From the NCBI RefSeq assembly GCF_003751305.1, contig NZ_RJKV01000002.1, positions 682,001-746,000 of the forward strand: DNA of 64,000 nucleotides. The letters are read 5' to 3'. The position numbers were made by a program, and so were the translations under genes. This stretch comes from Stenotrophomonas rhizophila (GTDB lineage Bacteria; Pseudomonadota; Gammaproteobacteria; Xanthomonadales; Xanthomonadaceae). Shown piece by piece: positions 7,317 through 18,681 of the stretch (positions are counted from its first letter, which is position 1; every line of letters begins with the position of its first letter). The notes under the pieces are model-generated. The model worked only from the letters and a program-made list of their open reading frames with translations. It had not been told where the DNA came from and made no database searches.

Positions 7317-8885
7317 CTAAGGCGCCCGAGCCGCCTCATCGCGCGTCTCTTCCTGCGCCGCGATCTCCCGCTCGATCCACTCGTCCATCAACCGCCGCGC
7401 GCGCTGCGCACGGCGCCGCTGCAGCGCATGCTCCATATCGAGTACCCGGTACAACGACCACATCACCGCCAGCATCAACAACGCAAACGGCAACGCGGCG
7501 ATCGTGATCATCCCCTGCAGCGCATTGAGACCGCCGGCCAACAAGAGCACGCCCGCGATCAACGCAATCGCCACGCCCCACACCATCCGGCGCGCCAGGG
7601 GCGGATCACCGGATTCCTCCGTCGACATCGTCGCCAGCACCAGCACTGCCGAATCGGCCGAGGTCACGAAGAAGATCATCAACAGCACCAGCGCGATCAC
7701 CGACAGCACCGTCGGCATCGGCAGGCTGTCGAACATCGTGAACAGCACCGTCTCGTAGCCATTGCCCAGCGCCTGCGCCAGATCCACGTGGCCGAAGATC
7801 TGCGACCACAGCGCCGTGCCACCGAATACCGAGAACCACAGGAAGCCCAGCACGCTCGGCGCGATCACCACGCCCAGCACGAACTCGCGGATGCTGCGCC
7901 CACGCGAGACGCGTGCGATGAACGAGCCCACGAACGGCGCCCACGCGATCCACCACGCCCAGTAGAAGATCGTCCAGTCCGCCACCCACGTGCTGCCCGA
8001 GAATGGGGACATGCGCAGGCTCATCGTCACCAGTGAATTGAGGTACGAGCCGATCGTGGTGGTGAACGTATCGAAGATGAAACCGGTCGGTCCCAGCACG
8101 AGGATCAGCGCGAGCAGCAACGCCGCCAGACCGAGATTGAAATTGGACAACCACTTGATGCCGCGGTGCACGCCGCTGGTGGTGGAGGCCATGTACAGCA
8201 CGAACGCCACCGCGATGATGGTCAGCTGCACCGGCACCGAGGCCTGGATGCCGAACACGCGCTCGAGGCCGGCAGCGATCTGGATCGTGCCGAAGCCCAG
8301 CGTCGTGGCCACGCCGATCGCCGTGGCGACCACGGCGGCGACGTTGACGACGGTGCCCATCCAGCCGCGATGCCGGGCGCCGATGATCGGCTGCAGCAGA
8401 TCGCTGATCAGCCCGCGGCCGTTGCGGTTGAACTGGAACCAGGCCATCGCCAGGCCGATCAGCGCATAGATGGCCCACGGATGCAGGCCCCAATGGAAGA
8501 AGGCATAACGCATTGACGCGCGTGCCGCCTCCATGCTCTGCGGCGCCAGTCCCTCGGGCGGCTTCACGAAGTGCGAGATCGGTTCGGCCGCGCCCCAGAA
8601 CACCAGGCCGATGCCCATGCCGGCGGCGAACAGCATCGACATCCAGCTCGCATTGGAAAAATCAGGCTCGGCATCCTCGCCGCCGATGCGCAGCGAACCG
8701 AAGCGGCCGAAGGCCAGGTACATCAGGAACGACAGCGTGATGAACACCACCAGCAGATACAGCCAGCCGGTACTGCGGATGATGGTGGACAGGCCGCTCT
8801 GGACGACCTCGTTGAAAGGGCCCGGCGCGAGGCCGGCGATCAGCACCAGCAGTGCGACAAGTGCGATGGAAATGCGGAACACCAT
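7317..8885 (-). CDS. BCCT-family (betaine/choline/carnitine-type) transporter
   Basis: Inner-membrane sodium- or proton-coupled transporter of quaternary-ammonium or related compatible solutes, about 522 residues with roughly twelve hydrophobic segments. Family hallmarks visible are GMGIGLVFWGAAEPISHF in the third segment, HWGLHPWAIYALIGL after it, and WTIFYWAWWIAWAPFVGSFIARVSRGR in the eighth, containing the aromatic-box Trp residues. I chose the ATG at 8885, which begins directly with the first membrane segment and has GGAG upstream; earlier in-frame codons add an Arg/Cys-rich tail that looks non-coding. The cytoplasmic C-terminus is rich in Arg and Glu, as in osmosensing members. Substrate cannot be told from sequence. 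Confidence 0.9.
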   Translation of the reverse strand: MVFRISIALVALLVLIAGLAPGPFNEVVQSGLSTIIRSTGWLYLLVVFITLSFLMYLAFGRFGSLRIGGEDAEPDFSNASWMSMLFAAGMGIGLVFWGAAEPISHFVKPPEGLAPQSMEAARASMRYAFFHWGLHPWAIYALIGLAMAWFQFNRNGRGLISDLLQPIIGARHRGWMGTVVNVAAVVATAIGVATTLGFGTIQIAAGLERVFGIQASVPVQLTIIAVAFVLYMASTTSGVHRGIKWLSNFNLGLAALLLALILVLGPTGFIFDTFTTTIGSYLNSLVTMSLRMSPFSGSTWVADWTIFYWAWWIAWAPFVGSFIARVSRGRSIREFVLGVVIAPSVLGFLWFSVFGGTALWSQIFGHVDLAQALGNGYETVLFTMFDSLPMPTVLSVIALVLLMIFFVTSADSAVLVLATMSTEESGDPPLARRMVWGVAIALIAGVLLLAGGLNALQGMITIAALPFALLMLAVMWSLYRVLDMEHALQRRRAQRARRLMDEWIEREIAAQEETRDEAARAP

Positions 8886-9183
8886 GCAGGCGTGTCTCCG
8901 ATCAGTAGGGGCGAGCCGAGGCTTGCAATCTCCAGCGGCACAACGGCAACGACTGGGGCGGATCAAGCCGGTCGAGGCCGGTCAGTACGGACGTCAATGG
9001 CGTCGAGCAGAGCGAGGTGCGCGCACGATCGGAAGGCTACCCCTGACCGCACCGCATACCGCGCTGCAGCATGGTAGTGCATGGCGTGTGGGTGCTCCGT
9101 TCACATGCAAAGGCCGATCACGTCACTCCGGGGCCTGGCCGTGCGCCCGTGGGCGTCGCTTTGTGCTCTAATTCGCCCCGAAG
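8886..9183. other. intergenic spacer, presumed divergent promoters
   Basis: About 300 bases between the BCCT start (minus) and the TPP riboswitch (plus). It should contain both promoters, but I see no strong -35/-10 pair, no credible small gene and no repeat. Confidence 0.5.
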
Positions 9184-9271
9184 CGGGGGTACCGCGGCCC
9201 AGTGGCCAAGGTTGAGACAGTCCCTTCGAACCTGATCCGGTTTATACCGGCGTAGGGAAGCTTCGCATCTG
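9184..9271 (+). promoter_or_regulatory. TPP riboswitch (THI element)
   Basis: Shows the conserved THI-box blocks in order: GTTGAGA, then ACCTGATCCGG, then TATACCGGCGTAGGGAA, which form the pyrimidine- and pyrophosphate-sensing helices of the thiamine-pyrophosphate aptamer. It lies about 145 bases upstream of thiC, its standard target. The stretch between aptamer and start codon holds two compact hairpins (TGCGA-ATCCC-TCGCA and CCGCACAG-TCC-CTGTGCGG at about 9373-9392) that could be the expression platform. No U-run terminator is obvious, so translational control is more likely. Confidence 0.9.
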
Positions 9272-9405
9272 CAGATGCATTGCGCCGTAGGGCCACCGCG
9301 CCCGGAGACCGCCCGCAATCCGTCCGTCGAGCGCCGCCGTTTCGTCCCTCCCATGCGAATCCCTCGCATAGAACCGCACAGTCCCTGTGCGGGGATTGAA
9401 CCTAG

Positions 9406-11295
<1,890 letters not shown>

Positions 11296-11301
11296 GGCAC
11301 C

Positions 11302-11329
11302 GGCCGTGGCGGGGCGCGCCGCCACGGCC
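11302..11329 (+). terminator. hairpin after thiC
   Basis: GGCCGTGGC pairs with GCCACGGCC around a short GC-rich loop, seven bases after the thiC stop codon. No T-run follows, so it may act as an mRNA 3' stem and not as a true intrinsic terminator. Confidence 0.4.
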
Positions 11330-11392
11330 ATCATCCGCCGGCGGCGTGATTCCCGCTAAGCTCGGCGCGACCAGGCAGGGGCGGGGACGACG

Positions 11393-12070
11393 ATGGCGAT
11401 AGCACGCAGCACCAAATGGCTGGCCATCGCGCGCCGGCATCCCTCTGCCTGGCTGTTGGCCGTGCAACTGCTCGGCGTGTTGTTGTACCCGGCGATGGAT
11501 GAGGCCGGCGCCAGTCGCGCGCTGTTTGGTGCGTTCGGCATCGCCGTGCTCGGCCTGGCCTTGTGGGTGGTCCGACGCAGCCCGCTCGGGATGTGGGTGG
11601 CATTGCTGCTGGCGATCCCCTCGGTGGTGTTCTCCATCGCCGGCGCCCTGTTGGATCGCCCGGCGCTGGTCACCACCGCGCAGCTGCTCGAATGCCTGCT
11701 GTATCTGTATACGGCCGGTAGCCTGATCGCCTACATGCTCCAGGACCACAAGGTGACCCGTGACGAGCTGTTCGCCGCGGGCGCGACCTTCACGCTGCTG
11801 GCGTGGGCCTTCGCCTTCGCCTTCTCGGTGTGCCAACAGTGGTATCCCGGCAGTTTCATGGCCACCAGCGAGACAGAACTGCGTACCTGGATGGAGTTGC
11901 TTTATCTCAGCTTCAGCTTGCTGTCCGGGGTGGGACTCAGTGATGTGATTCCTGTCCATCCGCAGGCGCGGGCATTGGTCATGCTGGAGCAGTTTGCAGG
12001 CGTGATGTACGTCGCATTGGTGGTTTCGCGCCTGGTCGGATTGACCATGATCCGGCGCATACAAAACTGA
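11393..12070 (+). CDS. K+-channel-like membrane protein with degenerate selectivity filter
   Basis: A 225-residue integral membrane protein with about six hydrophobic segments. The C-terminal part has the layout of a two-helix ion-channel pore (outer helix, pore loop, inner helix): WMELLYLSFSLLSGVGLSDVIPVHPQARALVMLEQFAGVMYVALVVSRL, split here by residues 160-215. Where K+ channels carry T-V-G-Y-G-D, this protein reads S-G-V-G-L-S-D, so the Tyr-Gly of the filter is replaced by Leu-Ser. It is probably an ion-channel family member whose selectivity is altered, or a non-conducting relative. The start ATG at 11393 follows GGGGACGACG. It stands alone between thiC and the regulator at 12.3 kb. Confidence 0.6.
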   Translation: MAIARSTKWLAIARRHPSAWLLAVQLLGVLLYPAMDEAGASRALFGAFGIAVLGLALWVVRRSPLGMWVALLLAIPSVVFSIAGALLDRPALVTTAQLLECLLYLYTAGSLIAYMLQDHKVTRDELFAAGATFTLLAWAFAFAFSVCQQWYPGSFMATSETELRTWMELLYLSFSLLSGVGLSDVIPVHPQARALVMLEQFAGVMYVALVVSRLVGLTMIRRIQN

Positions 12071-12078
12071 ATCGCACA

Positions 12079-12106
12079 TAAAAAATTCGCGCCCGAAGGC
12101 GCGAAT
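12079..12106 (-). terminator. terminator-like hairpin after the channel gene
   Basis: ATTCGCGCC-CGAA-GGCGCGAAT is a perfect stem. The A-run AAAAAA precedes it on the plus strand, so the U-run is on the minus-strand transcript. It may stop transcription entering from the right, or act in both directions. Confidence 0.6.
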
Positions 12107-12320
12107 GCTGAATCAGTTTATGTAATTTCGTCGGCGAGAGAGAGCCTGATGTTGGCCGCACGCACAGCTGCGGTTAACCCACATAGGCTAGTATTCGCGG
12201 CCTTCAGTTGTTTTGCGCTTTGCGCTGATGGTTTGTGCGGAATCTGGCGGTTCGTTCGATCGGTGTCGATTGTGATGAATGCTGCGTTCCAGTAGTCCTG
12301 CATTCACTCGTGTCACCGGA

Positions 12321-14654
12321 ATGATCAACAACGACAGTGAGCGCCCCGCCGCCGATGTAGTCCGAATCGGCGATTGCACCGTAGTACTTTCCTCCCGGGA
12401 AGTCATGGTGGTGGGCGTGCGTCGCCCGCGTCGTCTCACTCCGAAGGCACTGGGTGTCTTGAAGGCGCTGATGCGCTCGCCCGGTACCGTGGTGACGCGC
12501 GATGAACTGTTCGCCGAGGTGTGGCCCGATACGCTGCCGACCAATGACGTGCTGACCCAGGCCGTCACCCAGTTGCGCAAAGCCTTCGCCACTGACGAAG
12601 ACGCCGGCACCACCTACATCGAGACCATCGCCAAGACCGGTTACCGCCTGCTGGTACCCGTGAGCGTGGTCGACGAGGCGCGCGGCCTGGCCGAGGCGGA
12701 AGAGACGGGCGCGGACGTCATCAGCGACGACGGTGCACCTCGCCCCGTCACCGGTGTTCCCGCCAAGCGCGTCGACAGCCCGATGCGCCGGCGCTGGCGC
12801 CGCATCCGCCGGTATGTGCTGCTGGCGATCGGCCTGACGATGATGATCGCGCTGCTGGTCATGGCCGCCCTGCTGGTGCAGCGCGAGCGGCCTGCAACGG
12901 CGGTGGAAGCGGCGGTGGAAGACGGCACGCGCGTGATCGGCAGCCCGGAACGGCCCTATCGCCTGATCACCGCCTCGGCCGGCTTTGAAACGTACCCCAC
13001 CTTGTCTCCGGATGGTTCGCAGGTTGCCTACGAAGCCGGCATGCCGTCGCGCGAAGGCAACGTCATCAAGGTCCAGACCTCAGGCAATGCGCCGGCGCGG
13101 GTGCTGATGGATACCCCGGATACCTACTCGGACCGGTTCCCCAACTGGTCGCCCAATGGCCGTGATATCGCCTTCGCGCGGTTCGGTCCGGACGGCAGCT
13201 GTGAAGTCCTCATCGCCAGTGCCACCGGCGGCGCACTGCGCCACGTCACCCGTTGCGATGGTACCGAACTGCTCAGTTTCGATTGGACGCCGGACGGCCG
13301 CGGCCTGCTGTTCGGCTCACTGTCGGGCAAGTACGCGCACCGTGGCATCCGTACCTTCAACCTGGCCAGTGGCAGTTGGAGCGCCCTGGACTACGACATG
13401 GATCCGGACAGCTTCGAATACGCCCCGCGCTATTCGCCGGATGGGCGTTGGATCGTGTTCGTGCGCAATCCCCAGGTCGGCGATCTGTGGCGGATTCCGG
13501 CCGGGGGTGGGGTGCCGGAACAACTGACCAACGATTCGGCGGAGATCCGTGGCTGGGCCTGGCGCAGCGACAGCCGCCACATCGTGTTCGGCCGCCGCGT
13601 CGACAGCGAAGCGCGCTTGTATGAACTGGATACGCGCACCCATACGCTGCGTGACCTGGGGCTGGACGATGCGCAGTCACCGGCGTTGTCGCGCAGCAAC
13701 AACATGTTGGCCTTCATGCACCGGCGTGCGCAGTTCGGCTTGTTCAAGGTGCCTATCGGCGCCGATGGCCCAGGCGTGCCCGAACGGCTGTTCGCCTCCG
13801 GTGGCCGCGATGCGCAGCCGATGATCGCGCCGGATGGTCGCCAATTGGTCTTCAGTTCCAATCGCTCCGGCAGCTACTCCTTGTGGTGGGCCGATCTGCA
13901 ACGTCCCGAATCACTGCGCCCGATCGAGGGCCTGCGCCCGGAAACCCGCCAGATTCCGGACTGGTCGCGCGACAGCCGCCATCTGTTGGTGCTGGGGCGC
14001 GATGAACATGCCAATCCGGCCGTGTTCGAAGTCTCACCGCGTGACGATCAGATCGTGCGGCTGGCGGTGCCGGCAGCGCAGCCGCTGCAGGCGCTGTACG
14101 GGCAACTGCCCGGGCAGATGCTGGTGGTGGAGCGCGATGAGGATGAGCGGATGCGCCTGTCCCTGTTTGATCGGACCACCACGCCGTGGCGCCTGTTGGG
14201 CAGCATCGATGGTGTCTCCCAGGCACGCTACGACGTGGCCGGGGAGCGCGTGCTGTTTACCCGCCTGTCGGCCAGTGGTCTGTGGTCGGCCGATGCGGCA
14301 CTCACCCCGCAGAGTATCCGCCAGGTGCGTGACGACCAGCCGTCGCGGTGGCGTTATCGGGCGTGGGCCGTGTCGGGTAGCGGTCAGATCGATTACCTGT
14401 CCAATCGTGCCGACTGTGCCACGGCGTTCGCGCGACTCAGTGCGGCCACCACCGACACCGGTGCCTGCCTGGACGCCGAGCGGCTCGGCACGGGCAACGG
14501 ATTCAGCGCCAGCCCGGACGGCAGTGCCGTGTATGTGGCCCTGGCGGTGGCCGACGGCTCCGACATCGGCATCATGAACCTGCCCGAGCCGACCTCCTCG
14601 TTCTTCCCTGCATTCTCCAACCTCATGTTTATGAAGGGAAAAGATCCTTCGTAA
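12321..14654 (+). CDS. membrane-anchored winged-helix regulator with periplasmic beta-propeller
   Basis: CadC/ToxR-style architecture. Residues about 10-105 form an OmpR-type winged helix (RRLTPKALGVLKALM, TRDELFAEVWP, TYIETIAKTGYRLLVPV). An Arg-rich stretch and one membrane helix (YVLLAIGLTMMIALLVMAALLV) follow near residue 165-190. The remaining 580 residues are TolB/PD40-like propeller repeats, for example TLSPDGSQVAYEAG, NWSPNGRDIAFARF, RYSPDGRWIVFVRN and MIAPDGRQLVFSSNRSG. There is no phospho-receiver domain, so signal probably passes across the membrane. The start is uncertain: ATG 12321 (used) or in-frame ATG 12279. Ligand unknown. The neighbouring AraC regulator and TonB-dependent receptor suggest an outer-membrane uptake role, by inference only. 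Confidence 0.75.
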   Translation: MINNDSERPAADVVRIGDCTVVLSSREVMVVGVRRPRRLTPKALGVLKALMRSPGTVVTRDELFAEVWPDTLPTNDVLTQAVTQLRKAFATDEDAGTTYIETIAKTGYRLLVPVSVVDEARGLAEAEETGADVISDDGAPRPVTGVPAKRVDSPMRRRWRRIRRYVLLAIGLTMMIALLVMAALLVQRERPATAVEAAVEDGTRVIGSPERPYRLITASAGFETYPTLSPDGSQVAYEAGMPSREGNVIKVQTSGNAPARVLMDTPDTYSDRFPNWSPNGRDIAFARFGPDGSCEVLIASATGGALRHVTRCDGTELLSFDWTPDGRGLLFGSLSGKYAHRGIRTFNLASGSWSALDYDMDPDSFEYAPRYSPDGRWIVFVRNPQVGDLWRIPAGGGVPEQLTNDSAEIRGWAWRSDSRHIVFGRRVDSEARLYELDTRTHTLRDLGLDDAQSPALSRSNNMLAFMHRRAQFGLFKVPIGADGPGVPERLFASGGRDAQPMIAPDGRQLVFSSNRSGSYSLWWADLQRPESLRPIEGLRPETRQIPDWSRDSRHLLVLGRDEHANPAVFEVSPRDDQIVRLAVPAAQPLQALYGQLPGQMLVVERDEDERMRLSLFDRTTTPWRLLGSIDGVSQARYDVAGERVLFTRLSASGLWSADAALTPQSIRQVRDDQPSRWRYRAWAVSGSGQIDYLSNRADCATAFARLSAATTDTGACLDAERLGTGNGFSASPDGSAVYVALAVADGSDIGIMNLPEPTSSFFPAFSNLMFMKGKDPS

Positions 14655-14768
14655 GTTCTTCGTGAGGTTGTCGTGGCGAATTCGGATCAATCTCGCCAAG
14701 ACGTCCTGAGAGAAGTGGCCTGACTTGGCAAAACTGCACGCCAGCAAAGGCAAACACACGGTGCAGTC

Positions 14769-15650
14769 ATGCGTCAGCTCTCCTTGGCCGATCGCGGTCA
14801 ATCTCTCTCCCTGGACAAGATCGCCGACGACGGCGTGCTGCCGAGTTGTCTCGGGGTTGCCCGCCTGGGCAGCCTGCAGACGGCCGGCACGACGTTCACG
14901 GTGTGGATGCAGGTGCGTGGCAGCGCGTGGGTTGAATCCAAGGAGGGCAAGTTCCGCCTGCGCCAGCGCGAGTGGATCGCCTTCGAGAAAGACTCCAAGC
15001 CGATGGTGCAGGCCGGACGTGACGGGCTGTGCATCGGCCTGAGCCTGTCGCCCGATGCCCTGCGTGCGCTGGGTGAACTGGTCGACTGCAACCTCTATGC
15101 CGGGCGCGGGACCATGACGCGCGGTGAGATGCGGGTGGCGATGCGCCTGTGGCGCGATGCGCTGGACAGCGACCGCCCGATGCAGGCCCTGCGTCCGGCC
15201 CTGCTGCACCTGGCCGCCCTGCAGCAGGGCATGGCCACCGGCGTGCAGCGCTGCCCGGGCCGTTCGCGCAGCCGCAAGCGTCAGGTCTTCGGTCGCATGC
15301 AGCGTGCGCGCCTCTATCTGGAAGGCAACAGCCACCGCGTGGTGCGCATCGGTGAACTGGCCGAACTCACCAACTTCTCCAGCTGGTACCTTTCCAAGAC
15401 GTTCCAGAGCCTGTATGCAGAGAGTCCGCAATCGCTCTCCGCACGGCTGCGACTGGAGCGTGCGGCCGATCTGCTGCGTGACACCGACATGATGGTGGGT
15501 GAGGTTGCCGCGGCCAGTGGATTTGACAACTGCTGCAGCTTCGCACGGGCGTTTCGAGCACGTTTTGGGCTGTCCGCGTCACGCTACCGTGAGGCAGGTG
15601 CGAACCTGTCGCCAGATTCGGCAAAGCCATTGGTTGCATCACGCAAATAA
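14769..15650 (+). CDS. AraC-family transcriptional regulator
   Basis: A 293-residue protein with a C-terminal double helix-turn-helix of the AraC/XylS type: RIGELAELTNFSSWYLSKTF for the first motif and VGEVAAASGFDNCCSFARAF followed by RARFGLSASRYR for the second, residues about 185-280. The N-terminal 170 residues should be an effector-binding cupin-like domain (VWMQVRGSAWVESKEGKFRLRQ), but no ligand can be read off. It ends 68 bases before the TonB-dependent receptor at 15719, in the same direction, so local control of that receptor is a reasonable inference. The ATG at 14769 has no strong ribosome site. Confidence 0.85.
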   Translation: MRQLSLADRGQSLSLDKIADDGVLPSCLGVARLGSLQTAGTTFTVWMQVRGSAWVESKEGKFRLRQREWIAFEKDSKPMVQAGRDGLCIGLSLSPDALRALGELVDCNLYAGRGTMTRGEMRVAMRLWRDALDSDRPMQALRPALLHLAALQQGMATGVQRCPGRSRSRKRQVFGRMQRARLYLEGNSHRVVRIGELAELTNFSSWYLSKTFQSLYAESPQSLSARLRLERAADLLRDTDMMVGEVAAASGFDNCCSFARAFRARFGLSASRYREAGANLSPDSAKPLVASRK

Positions 15651-15718
15651 TTAACTGCAACGCAATCGTAACTTTCCGAGGCGGTTTAACACGCTACTAA
15701 CGTACCTCGGAGAGATAA

Positions 15719-18580
15719 ATGAATTTTCGTACTCCCGCAGTGCGGCTGGGCCTTCTGCCCGCCGGCATTGCGCTTGCGCTGACGCCGACCTTCGCTTCCG
15801 CACAGGAAGCCAAGGGCGCGACCGACCTGGATCGCATTGAAGTCACTGGTTCGCGCATTCGTGGCGCCAACATGGAGACGCAGCAGCCGATCCTGACCAT
15901 GACCCGTGAAGCCTTGGAAAAGCAGGGTTACACCTCCGTCGCCGACGTGCTGCAGAACATGACCTCGGCCGGTTCCCCGGCCATCTCGCGTTCGGAATCG
16001 CTGGCATCGGGCGAGGACGTGGGCGGTTACTACGTCGACATCCGCAACCTCGGCGCGCAGCGTACGCTGGTGCTGATGAACGGCAAGCGCCTCGGCGCGT
16101 CCACCTCGGGTCTGCAGGACCTGAGCCAGATCCCGATGGCCGCCATCGAGCGCATCGAGATCCTGAAGGACGGTGCATCGTCCATCTACGGCTCCGACGC
16201 CATCGCCGGCGTGGTCAACGTGATCACCCGCAAGCGTGTGGACGGCGGCGAAGCCAGCGTCTACTTCGGCCAGTACGGCCAGGGCGACGGTTCGACCAAT
16301 CAGTACTCCTTCACCCTGGGTTCGCAGGGCGAGCGCGGCGGCGTCACCATGGCCGCCGAGTACTACAAGGCTGATCCGGTCTGGGCGAAGGATCGTTTCT
16401 TCAGCCGTGACGGCAATGCCGGCCCGAACTACCCGGGCTCGGGCAACAGCCCGATCAACCAGAACGGCGCGTTCTGCGATCCCTGCCTGACCCCGGACCT
16501 GGAAGAAGGTCAGCCGGGTTACGTCGGTTCGGCCGACCAGCGCTGGTTCACCCTGCGCGAAGGTGGCGATCCGACCAACCGTGCTGATTACCGCGCCGAA
16601 ACGTCGGCCGACCGCGTCAATGCCAACCAGCAGATGATGGTCCAGACCGGTATCGAGCGTAAGTCCGTGTACGTCAACGGCAACTACGATCTGACCGATT
16701 CGATCACCTTCAACGCCGACGTGCTCTACAACGAGCGCACCACGGACCAGCAGATCGCCGGTTACCCGTACCAGTCGCAGGCCTTCGGCACCCCGCTGTC
16801 GGCTGACAGCGCCTTCAACCCGACCGGTGCAGACGTCGATTTCCGTCGTCGCCTGTGGGAAATGCCGCGTACCACCGAGAGCCAGCTGAAGACCCTGCGC
16901 TTCGCGCCGACCGTCAGCGGCTACTTCGAATTCGCCGGCAAGACCTGGGATTGGGACGTCGGTGCGCTGTGGAACCGTAACGAATCGACCAAGACCGGTC
17001 ATGGCGACATGAGCCTGATCGCGTCGCGCCAGGCCCTGGGTGCTTCGTACATCGACGCCAACGGCGTTGCGCAGTGCGGTTCGCCGGGTGATGCCGTCGG
17101 CAGCTGCCGTCCGTGGAACCCGCTGCTGCCGTACGGCGTCGCAGGCCCGGGCTCGCTGGCCGATGCGGCCACGCAGGCCTTCCTGTTCCCGTACTTCACC
17201 GACACCGGTTACACCAAGACCACCAGCTACACCGCCAACCTGTCCGGCTCGCTGTTCGAGCTGCCGGCCGGCGAAGTGGGTATCGCGATGGGCGTGGAGC
17301 ACCGTAAGGAAGAAGGCCGCTTCTCGCCGGACGCGTTCGCGCAGTCGGGTGAGTCGACCGGTCTGGGCGCTCAGACCACCCAGGGCAACTACGAGCTGGA
17401 CGAGTTCTACCTCGAACTGAACGTGCCGATCCTGGCGGACGTGCCGTTCGCCAAGGAACTGACCCTGAACGCTGCCAGCCGCTACTCGGACTACAGCAAC
17501 TTCGGCGACACCATCAACTCCAAGTTCGGCTTCACCTGGCGTCCGATCGACGAACTGCTGGTCCGCGGCACCTACGCCGAAGGCTTCCGCGCGCCGTCGA
17601 TCAACGATCTGTACGGCGGCCTGAACAGCAGCTTCGAGTCGTACACCGATCCGTGCGGCATCACCGCGCCGGGCAGCGTCAACGGCAATGCTTCGTGCTC
17701 CGCCGCTGGCGTGCCGGTCGGCTACACGCAGGTGGGCCAGGGTCTGACCCCGTGCACCGCGACGCCGTGCGCCACCCCGGATCAGTTCATCTCGGGCTCC
17801 AACGAGAACCTGAAGCCGGAAACCTCGAAGAGCACCACCTTCGGTATGGTCTGGAGCCCGCGTTGGGTGCAGGGCCTGGACATCTCGCTGGATTGGTACA
17901 AGTACGAAATCAGCGACATGATCATCGCTGACAGCGTCGACCGCATCCTGCGTGAGTGCTACGTCGCCGGTGATGCATCGCGTTGCGCCAGCCACACCCG
18001 CGCAGCCGATGGCCACATCAACTCGATGACCTACGGCCTGGCCAATCTGGGCCGCATGGAAACCGAAGGCTACGACCTGGGTATCAAGTACCGCCTGCCG
18101 GAACTGTCCATCGGTCAGTTCGCCATCGATTGGCAGACCAGCTACCTGTCCAAGTACGACGAAGAAACCCAGAACGGTGAAGGCAACACGGTCATGCAGG
18201 GTCGCGTTGGCGATGCCGGCCTGTTCCGCGTCCGCTCGAACGTTGGTGTCACCTGGTCGCGCGGCGATTTCGGCGTGTCCTACATGGCCCGTTACTACTC
18301 GGGCATGAAGGAAGACTGCGTGGCTGCACGTCCGTGCACCCTGCCGGACCGTTACGTCGACGGCGATGCAATGCCGGTCCGCAAGACGGGTTCGAACACG
18401 TTCCACGACCTGCAGGTCAGCTACAACGCGCCGTGGGATGCCACGATCGCGGTGGGCGCGAACAATCTGTTCGACAAGCAGGGTCCGATCATGTTCACGC
18501 AGCCGAACTCGAGCTTCGCCTACTACGGTGGCTTCGACATCGGTCGCTTCCTGTACATGAAGTACACCCAGCGCTTCTGA
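15719..18580 (+). CDS. TonB-dependent outer-membrane receptor
   Basis: A 953-residue outer-membrane active transporter. A signal peptide ends about residue 29 (FASAQEA). The plug follows with a TonB-box-like start (DRIEVTGSRI) and characteristic plug motifs VDIRNLGAQRTLVLMNGKR, QIPMAAIERIEILKDGASSIYGSDAIAGVVNVITRK, residues about 40-165. The barrel ends in an aromatic residue (YMKYTQRF), as outer-membrane insertion requires. The extracellular loops carry paired cysteines (CDPC, CITAPGSVNGNASC). No STN signalling domain is present, so it is not a transducer. ATG 15719 follows GGAGAG. A short inverted repeat CCGAGG...CCTCGG (15677-15711) spans the presumed leader. Substrate unknown. Confidence 0.9.
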   Translation: MNFRTPAVRLGLLPAGIALALTPTFASAQEAKGATDLDRIEVTGSRIRGANMETQQPILTMTREALEKQGYTSVADVLQNMTSAGSPAISRSESLASGEDVGGYYVDIRNLGAQRTLVLMNGKRLGASTSGLQDLSQIPMAAIERIEILKDGASSIYGSDAIAGVVNVITRKRVDGGEASVYFGQYGQGDGSTNQYSFTLGSQGERGGVTMAAEYYKADPVWAKDRFFSRDGNAGPNYPGSGNSPINQNGAFCDPCLTPDLEEGQPGYVGSADQRWFTLREGGDPTNRADYRAETSADRVNANQQMMVQTGIERKSVYVNGNYDLTDSITFNADVLYNERTTDQQIAGYPYQSQAFGTPLSADSAFNPTGADVDFRRRLWEMPRTTESQLKTLRFAPTVSGYFEFAGKTWDWDVGALWNRNESTKTGHGDMSLIASRQALGASYIDANGVAQCGSPGDAVGSCRPWNPLLPYGVAGPGSLADAATQAFLFPYFTDTGYTKTTSYTANLSGSLFELPAGEVGIAMGVEHRKEEGRFSPDAFAQSGESTGLGAQTTQGNYELDEFYLELNVPILADVPFAKELTLNAASRYSDYSNFGDTINSKFGFTWRPIDELLVRGTYAEGFRAPSINDLYGGLNSSFESYTDPCGITAPGSVNGNASCSAAGVPVGYTQVGQGLTPCTATPCATPDQFISGSNENLKPETSKSTTFGMVWSPRWVQGLDISLDWYKYEISDMIIADSVDRILRECYVAGDASRCASHTRAADGHINSMTYGLANLGRMETEGYDLGIKYRLPELSIGQFAIDWQTSYLSKYDEETQNGEGNTVMQGRVGDAGLFRVRSNVGVTWSRGDFGVSYMARYYSGMKEDCVAARPCTLPDRYVDGDAMPVRKTGSNTFHDLQVSYNAPWDATIAVGANNLFDKQGPIMFTQPNSSFAYYGGFDIGRFLYMKYTQRF

Positions 18581-18607
18581 TCCATCGAAGCATTGGTGCA
18601 GACAAAG

Positions 18608-18637
18608 GAGGGCGGACCGCAAGGTCCGCCCTCTTTT
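18608..18637 (+). terminator. intrinsic terminator after the TonB-dependent receptor
   Basis: GAGGGCGGACC-GCAA-GGTCCGCCCTC followed by TTTT: a perfect 11-bp stem with a tetraloop and T-run, 28 bases after the stop codon. Confidence 0.9.
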
Positions 18638-18681
18638 CGTTGTGGATCCACCAACAGGTGTGGATCAGCGAACCGCTGAAA

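Noticed and set aside
15686-18622. 978-residue minus-strand open frame opposite the TonB-dependent receptor
   Set aside because: Shadow frame; begins and ends with no signal or start context, while the opposite strand has a complete receptor.
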